DNA of 64,000 nucleotides, from contig JALHNS010000002.1 of assembly GCA_022843445.1 (NCBI GenBank), positions 1 through 64,000 of the forward strand, in the 5' to 3' direction. The notes below the pieces were generated by a model. That model did no database searches and had not been told where the DNA came from. It worked only from the letters and a program-made list of their open reading frames with translations. The position numbers and the translations under genes are program-made. Positions within the stretch are counted from its first letter, which is position 1. Each line of letters begins with the position of its first letter. This document shows positions 58,856 through 64,000 of the stretch, piece by piece. The stretch comes from Gemmata sp. Its GTDB lineage: Bacteria; Planctomycetota; Planctomycetia; Gemmatales; Gemmataceae.

Positions 58856-59694
58856 TTAGATGTCCCGCGGCGCACCGATGGGCAAGCGCACGTAGAAGCA
58901 CGCGCCGCCGTTGGGCTGGTTGACGGCTCCGATCGTCCCGCCGTGATCCTCGACGATCCGCTTGGAAATGACCAGCCCCAACCCCAGTCCGGTGTCCTTC
59001 GTGCTGGCGAAGGGTTCGAACAACCGGGCGACCATCTCGCGAGCCACGCCCGGACCGGTGTCCGCCACTTCGATCGCGACCCACGGGCCGGAGCGCCGCG
59101 TGGTGACGGTCAGTTCGCCCCCGCCGGGCAGCGCGTCGCGGGCGTTGAGTACGAGGTTCACGAACACCTGCTGGAGTTGCCCGGCATCGGCGATAAGGGC
59201 CACCGGTTCGGCGTCAAGGTACGTCTTCACTCGCTGCTTTTCAGCGCGCCCGCGACCAGTCCGAGCACGCCGGCGAGCAGCAGTTTCAGTTCGACCGGGC
59301 GGCGCTCCGGTTTCGGCGGGCGGGCGAAATCGAGGAACGTTTGCAGCGACCGCTCCATCCGCCGCACTTCGCCCTCGATGATCGCGAGGTCTTCGGGGGT
59401 GAGCGGCGCGCCGTCGGGTTCTAACCCGTTCTGCACGAGCATTTTGATAGCGGTCAGCGGGTTGCGCAGTTCGTGCCCGACGCCGGCGGCCAGTTGCCCG
59501 ACGGCTGCGAGTTGCTCGGCGCGCACCACCTCGCGCTCGCGGTCGTGCAGTTTACGACGAGACACGCCGTACCAAGTGCGACCGGCCAGACAAATCGCCA
59601 GCGAAACCCGCTCACCCGCGCTCCTTGCCGAACCGGTTACACGGTCCGTCGATCGTGCCGTGGTACGGAGCATGATTCGACCGGGTACTCGCAC
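58856..59694 (-). pseudogene. NtrB-like sensor histidine kinase split by a frameshift (~59230-59250)
   Basis: [23 protein letters not shown] (H-box) in one frame, ADAGQLQQVFVNLVLNARDALPGGG...DTGLGLGLVISKRIVEDHGGTI (N, G boxes) in the other. Confidence 0.75.
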
Positions 59695-60194
59695 CCGCTT
59701 GTTTCAGTTGGCCCCAACTTCCACTCGTCTCAACCTTGCACTCAGTTTGAGTACGGTAACGCCGAACTGCGACAGCCTACAGCTGTGCGGAGCCTTTGTT
59801 GCATCCCTCGACGAGCAAACGAACGGGATCGTGCGCAAGGTGCGCACACTGCTCCCCCGAACAGAAACGAGTTCGAACTTCCGCGCGCGAACCGCGACGC
59901 GCGATATGGTACCGGAAAGCACTCAATGCGTTCCGCGCGCCAATCGCGCAGCACAGCGCCGCCGATCGGGGCCGCGAGCGGAGGCGGTCCGACGATCTTT
60001 CCGCTCCCGTCGGGAGCGATCACGTGCCGCGAGCGCCTCGGCGGCGCACTCGAGCGCTCCTACCGCACCGCGACCCGAGCGCCGGTTGCTCGGTGCGGTC
60101 ACGGTCGAATGGCCAAAGATCCCGCCTTCACCGCTGGTGGTGAACGGTACTCAACCGCGGTCGAATCGAGCCCGGCTCGCGCTTGGTTGTGGCG

Positions 60195-61604
60195 TCACTT
60201 GCGGGGACCGTCCGCGTTCGCCTCGTCGGCGCTCAGCAAGCCGTCACCGTCCGCGTCCAGTCTCTTGAACTCGGCGGCCGGGCCGAGAAACTCGCCTGCC
60301 GACACGTCGCCGTCGCCGTTGCGGTCCATTGCTCGGAACCACGCCGGGCCGGGACGCGGCGGAGGGATCAGTTCGGCCGGCACGCGCCCCCGCGCGACCA
60401 CGACAACCGCGTGCCGCGGCAGGTCCGGCTTCGACACGAACCCGCCCTTGATCGCGCTGGCAGAACGCACACGGGCGATGGCACCGCGCAACTCCCGCAC
60501 GGACAGCACGCCGTCACGGTCGGCGTCGAGCGACTCGAACAGCCCCGCACCGAGGTCGGTGACGCCGACCACAACCACGCCAGCAGCGAGCGCCGCCTGC
60601 AAGTCGAGCCAAGCGTCGAGTTCGGCCCGCGACAGCGCGCCGTCGGCGTCGCGGTCGGCGAACGGCAGAAGGAACTTCAGCCCCAGAGCCGCGGGCTTCT
60701 CCAACTCGACGTCGGCGAGTTTCCCGTCGGAGTTACCGTCCGACTCGGTGAACGTGCGGCGGGCGAGCTTGCAGGCGGCCGCCACCTCTTCGACCGCGCG
60801 TGGCGCGGGATCGACCCGTACACCCGAACCGGCGATCCGATCGCCTGAGCGTTCCAGTGCCGGCGCCCCGTCGGCCCGCTTACCGAACCGCACCGTCCAC
60901 GTCTCGACCGGCTTCTCGCTCACCGGTCCGGCGAGCGGGACGAGCGACGACCGCACGCCGTCCGGGTCGGCCTTCGGTGCCGCAGTCGGTTCGAGTGCGA
61001 GGGCCGGTGCGGCGCCGGGGTAGCGCAGCCCCGCAACCAGTTCGGTCGCTGAAACGAGTTCGTCGGTGTTGGTGTCGAGCGGGGTGAGTACCTTCGCTGC
61101 GGCCGCGAGTTCGGCCTCCGACACCTTTCCGTCGGCGTTCGTGTCGAGTTTCGCCCACAGCGCCGCTGAGAGTTTTTGGGCCGCGGGCGACCGGGCGTGG
61201 GCGAACACCACCCCGCCGAACCCGCGCGACCGGTAGAACGTTTCCACCTCGCCGCGACTCACCTTACCGTCGCTGTCCGCGTCAAGGTCGGCCCACCGCG
61301 GCCCGCCGCCGGGCGTCGGTATCACGTGCCCCCACGCCAACTGGCGCAGCACCGCTGCAGCCGGCAGGCGCGCCGCCTCGGTCTTGTCGAGGTGCCCGCT
61401 CCCGTCGCGGTCGAAGTACGCGAACAGCGCCCGGAAGCCCGCGTCCCACACCTCCCCGACCGGCTTGCCGTCCAGTTCGACGGTGAGCCGCGCGCGGCGC
61501 ACGTCGGTGGGACCGACCAGCGCGAAGTCGGTTCCGCCCGGCGGCTGCGCGGCAGCCGGCAGTGCGGTAGCCGCGGTAAGCAGTATTGCGAAGGGGCGCG
61601 TCAC
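60195..61604 (-). CDS. Exported EF-hand repeat protein
   Basis: Repeated DxDxDG motifs: FDRDGSGHLDKTE, LDADSDGKVSRGE, LDTNADGKVSEAE, LDTNTDELVSATE, ADRDADGALSRAE, LDADRDGVLSVRE, MDRNGDGDVSAGE, LDADGDGLLSADE. Confidence 0.9.
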   Translation of the reverse strand: MTRPFAILLTAATALPAAAQPPGGTDFALVGPTDVRRARLTVELDGKPVGEVWDAGFRALFAYFDRDGSGHLDKTEAARLPAAAVLRQLAWGHVIPTPGGGPRWADLDADSDGKVSRGEVETFYRSRGFGGVVFAHARSPAAQKLSAALWAKLDTNADGKVSEAELAAAAKVLTPLDTNTDELVSATELVAGLRYPGAAPALALEPTAAPKADPDGVRSSLVPLAGPVSEKPVETWTVRFGKRADGAPALERSGDRIAGSGVRVDPAPRAVEEVAAACKLARRTFTESDGNSDGKLADVELEKPAALGLKFLLPFADRDADGALSRAELDAWLDLQAALAAGVVVVGVTDLGAGLFESLDADRDGVLSVRELRGAIARVRSASAIKGGFVSKPDLPRHAVVVVARGRVPAELIPPPRPGPAWFRAMDRNGDGDVSAGEFLGPAAEFKRLDADGDGLLSADEANADGPRK

Positions 61605-62860
61605 AGGAGTTCCTCGACCGGCTCGGCCCCCGGCGGGACGATGCGGATCGGGCGACCGTTCGGTCCGTCGTTCTGTTTCGTCGGATCGATGCCGACCGCC
61701 TTGCACACGGTCGCCAGCAGGTCCGGGGCCGACACCGGGCGCTCCTCGACCGCGGTGCCGTCCGTGCTCGTCTTGCCGACCACTCGACCGCCCTTGACAC
61801 CGGCCCCGCCGAACACCGCGCTCCACGCGGCGGGGTAGTGGTCGCGGCCCTTGCCCTGATTGATCTTCGGGGTGCGCCCGAACTCGCCCATGCACACGAT
61901 CGTCGTCGTTTCGAGCAACCCGCGGTCCTTCAGGTCGGTCAGGAGCGCGTCCCACGCACGGTCGAGGGCGCCGCACAGCCCCTGCACCGCGGGGAAGTTG
62001 TTCGAGTGCGTGTCCCACCCGTCGAGCGTCACCTCCACGAACGGTACGCCCTTTTCGACCAGCCGGCGGGCCAACAGACAGCCTTGGCCGAACAGCGTGC
62101 GGCCGTAGCGGTCGCGGGTCGCGCCCTTCTCGGCCGACAGGTCGAACGTCCCGGCCGCGGCCTCGGACATCAGTCGCGTCGCGCGGGCGGTCGCGGTCAG
62201 CGTGCCGGCGGTGACGGAGCCGGGGCGGTCGGCAGCGAACCTCGCGTTCATGCCATCGAGTAGCGCGAGCCGGGCCGGGTCGTTACCCGCTCCGCGCAGG
62301 TGCGCGACGCGGAGTGCCGCGTCCGGGTCGCCGGTCGCGTCTTCGGCGATCACCAGCGGAGCGAACCGCGGCCCCAAGAACCCGCCGGACAAAAGTCCGT
62401 CGTACCGCCGCGGGGCGATGCTCACATAGTTCGGGAGGTCGGCCGCGGTCGCGCCGAGTTCCTTCGCCACGCACGCGGCCACCGTCGGGTACGGCACCGC
62501 CGGTTGCGGCACCTGACCGGTGCGGCTCAGAAACGTGGCGCGGCCGTGGTCGCCCTCTTTGGTGCTGACCGACCGCACGACCGACAGGTGCTTCATCCAC
62601 GCTGCGACCTTCGGCAGGTGCTCGCCGATGCGCACGCCGGGCACCGCCGTAGGAATCGCCTTGAACGGCCCGCCGTTGTCTTGACCGGGCTTCAAGTCCC
62701 ACAGGTCGATTGTGGACGGCCCACCTTGCATCCACAGCAAGACGCACGACCGTTTCCGCTTCGGGTCCGGTGCCGCGGCGCGGGCGAACCGGCCGAACCA
62801 ACCCGACGTCCCGGCCGCGGCCGATACGCCCAAGAACCGCCTTCGAGAGGGGAGCGACAT
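61601..62860 (-). CDS. DUF1501 domain-containing exported protein
   Basis: SRRRFLGVSAAAG; SCVLLWMQGGPSTIDLWDLKPG; IVCMGEFGRTPKINQGKGRDHYP; 4-nt overlap with downstream EF-hand gene. Confidence 0.92.
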   Translation of the reverse strand: MSLPSRRRFLGVSAAAGTSGWFGRFARAAAPDPKRKRSCVLLWMQGGPSTIDLWDLKPGQDNGGPFKAIPTAVPGVRIGEHLPKVAAWMKHLSVVRSVSTKEGDHGRATFLSRTGQVPQPAVPYPTVAACVAKELGATAADLPNYVSIAPRRYDGLLSGGFLGPRFAPLVIAEDATGDPDAALRVAHLRGAGNDPARLALLDGMNARFAADRPGSVTAGTLTATARATRLMSEAAAGTFDLSAEKGATRDRYGRTLFGQGCLLARRLVEKGVPFVEVTLDGWDTHSNNFPAVQGLCGALDRAWDALLTDLKDRGLLETTTIVCMGEFGRTPKINQGKGRDHYPAAWSAVFGGAGVKGGRVVGKTSTDGTAVEERPVSAPDLLATVCKAVGIDPTKQNDGPNGRPIRIVPPGAEPVEELL

Positions 62861-62892
62861 GGGAACTCCGTGGCTGTGTTGGCGTGCTTCTG

Positions 62893-64000
62893 TCAGTGGT
62901 TGGTTCCGAACTCGGCCCCGTTGAGTAGTGCCCAAAACACGTCCGCCCAAGCGCCGGGTTCGCGCCCGGTGCCGGCCGCGGCGACGTGCGCCAACAGCGG
63001 GGCCGCTTCGGCGGCGGTCGGTCGGCGGCTCAGGGACGCCAAGAACAGCGCGTCGAGCTTCTGCCGGGCGGACAGGAACGGCGCGTCCGCGACCGCCTGA
63101 ACCGTCTTCGACGCGGCCGACGCCGGCTCACCGTTCATTAGCGCGAGCGCCTGCGGGATGGTGCGGTCGGCGCGGGCCGGGCGGTCGGCGCGGAAGCGGT
63201 CGGCGAACTGTTTCCGCAGTTTCGCGCCCGGGTCGTCGGGGTGGGCGTCGGGCCTCGGCCGCCCGGTCGCCGCGAGCAACGCGTGGAACAGTTGCTCGCC
63301 GCTCAGCCCGCGCACCTCGGCCCGCGCGAACAGGTGGCGCGGGGGTGCGGGCGCTGCCGGCGGCCAGCGGCTGGTGCGCTGGTACGCTTTCGAGCGGGTG
63401 ACCGCGGTTAGCAGGAAGCGCAGGTCGTAGCCGGAGTCCGCGAACGCCGCCGCGAGTTCGTTCCGCAACTCCGGGTGCGCGGGCGGCTCGTCCCCGGCCA
63501 GCACGTCGAGCGGTTCCGCCAGCCCGGTGCCAAACAACTGCGCCCACACGTGATTCACGGCGTTCTTGGCGAAATACGGGTTCGCCTTCGCGGTCGCCCA
63601 CGACGCGAACGCCCGCCGCCCGCCGCGATCGTCCCACTCCTTCGGCCACGGCACCGCGCCCCCGGTGACGAGAGCCGGCGAGACGCTGCGCGAGGTGTTC
63701 GGGATGAGGAGAGCGAGCCGCTCGGCGGTGGGGCCGGCGTCCTTCGGCGGGGCGAAGAACGCGGCCGTTTCCCAGAACTGGTCGCGGCTCCACTTGGCGA
63801 ACGGGTGGTCGTGGCACTGGGCGCAATCGAGGTTCAGCCCGAGGAACGAGCGCGAGGCGTTCGCCGCGAGGTCTTCGGGACGGAATCCGTTGAGTTCGAG
63901 GAACGCGCGGGCGGCAGACGGGTCGCCCGGTTCGGGGCGGGCCGGCGCGGTCAGCACCTCGCGCACGAGTTCGTCGTAGCCGGTCCCGGCCGCGAGCCGC
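62893..64000 (-). CDS. DUF1549/DUF1553 domain protein (5' end outside window)
   Basis: LAAGTGYDELVREVLTA...FLGLNLDCAQCHDHPFAKWSRDQFW...NHVWAQLFGTGLAEPLD; frame open to window end. Confidence 0.9.
   Translation of the reverse strand, partial: RLAAGTGYDELVREVLTAPARPEPGDPSAARAFLELNGFRPEDLAANASRSFLGLNLDCAQCHDHPFAKWSRDQFWETAAFFAPPKDAGPTAERLALLIPNTSRSVSPALVTGGAVPWPKEWDDRGGRRAFASWATAKANPYFAKNAVNHVWAQLFGTGLAEPLDVLAGDEPPAHPELRNELAAAFADSGYDLRFLLTAVTRSKAYQRTSRWPPAAPAPPRHLFARAEVRGLSGEQLFHALLAATGRPRPDAHPDDPGAKLRKQFADRFRADRPARADRTIPQALALMNGEPASAASKTVQAVADAPFLSARQKLDALFLASLSRRPTAAEAAPLLAHVAAAGTGREPGAWADVFWALLNGAEFGTNH

Overview
High-GC bacterial chromosome segment, very probably from a Gemmata-like planctomycete (DUF1501/DUF1549-1553 genes, many sulfatases, Ser/Thr kinase-WD40 protein). 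Left part (~1-22.5 kb): housekeeping and metabolic genes, including a ferredoxin, endonuclease III, peptidase T, a CocE-type hydrolase, TrmB, TsaE, and prfB with an intact CTT-TGA-C programmed frameshift site. A tRNA-Arg(CCG) at 22507-22580 is followed directly by a decayed tyrosine-integrase gene and a ~31 kb block (~22.6-54.2 kb) of exported hydrolases. The block holds 11 Cys-type sulfatases of different subtypes, one of them fused to an esterase, plus SGNH, PhoD, S9 and sialate-O-acetylesterase-like enzymes and several truncated genes. This looks like an old, partly eroded sulfated-polysaccharide degradation island. Right part: a Ser/Thr kinase-WD40 protein, a broken two-component pair, an EF-hand protein and a DUF1501/DUF1553 pair. 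The strongest unexplained signals are: (i) a secreted protein with 10 Cys-Cys pairs, mostly spaced CC-x5-CC, next to a second CC-rich secreted protein; (ii) several REP/REPIN-like palindromic families, including a 28-bp perfect inverted repeat, a 46-bp perfect palindrome and a 132-bp nested cruciform; (iii) a HAD-fold protein lacking its catalytic Asp; (iv) a beta-propeller apparently inserted within a LamG-like domain and fused to an alpha/beta hydrolase. No CRISPR array or intact transposase was seen. All calls are from reading the sequence and supplied ORFs; no searches were run.
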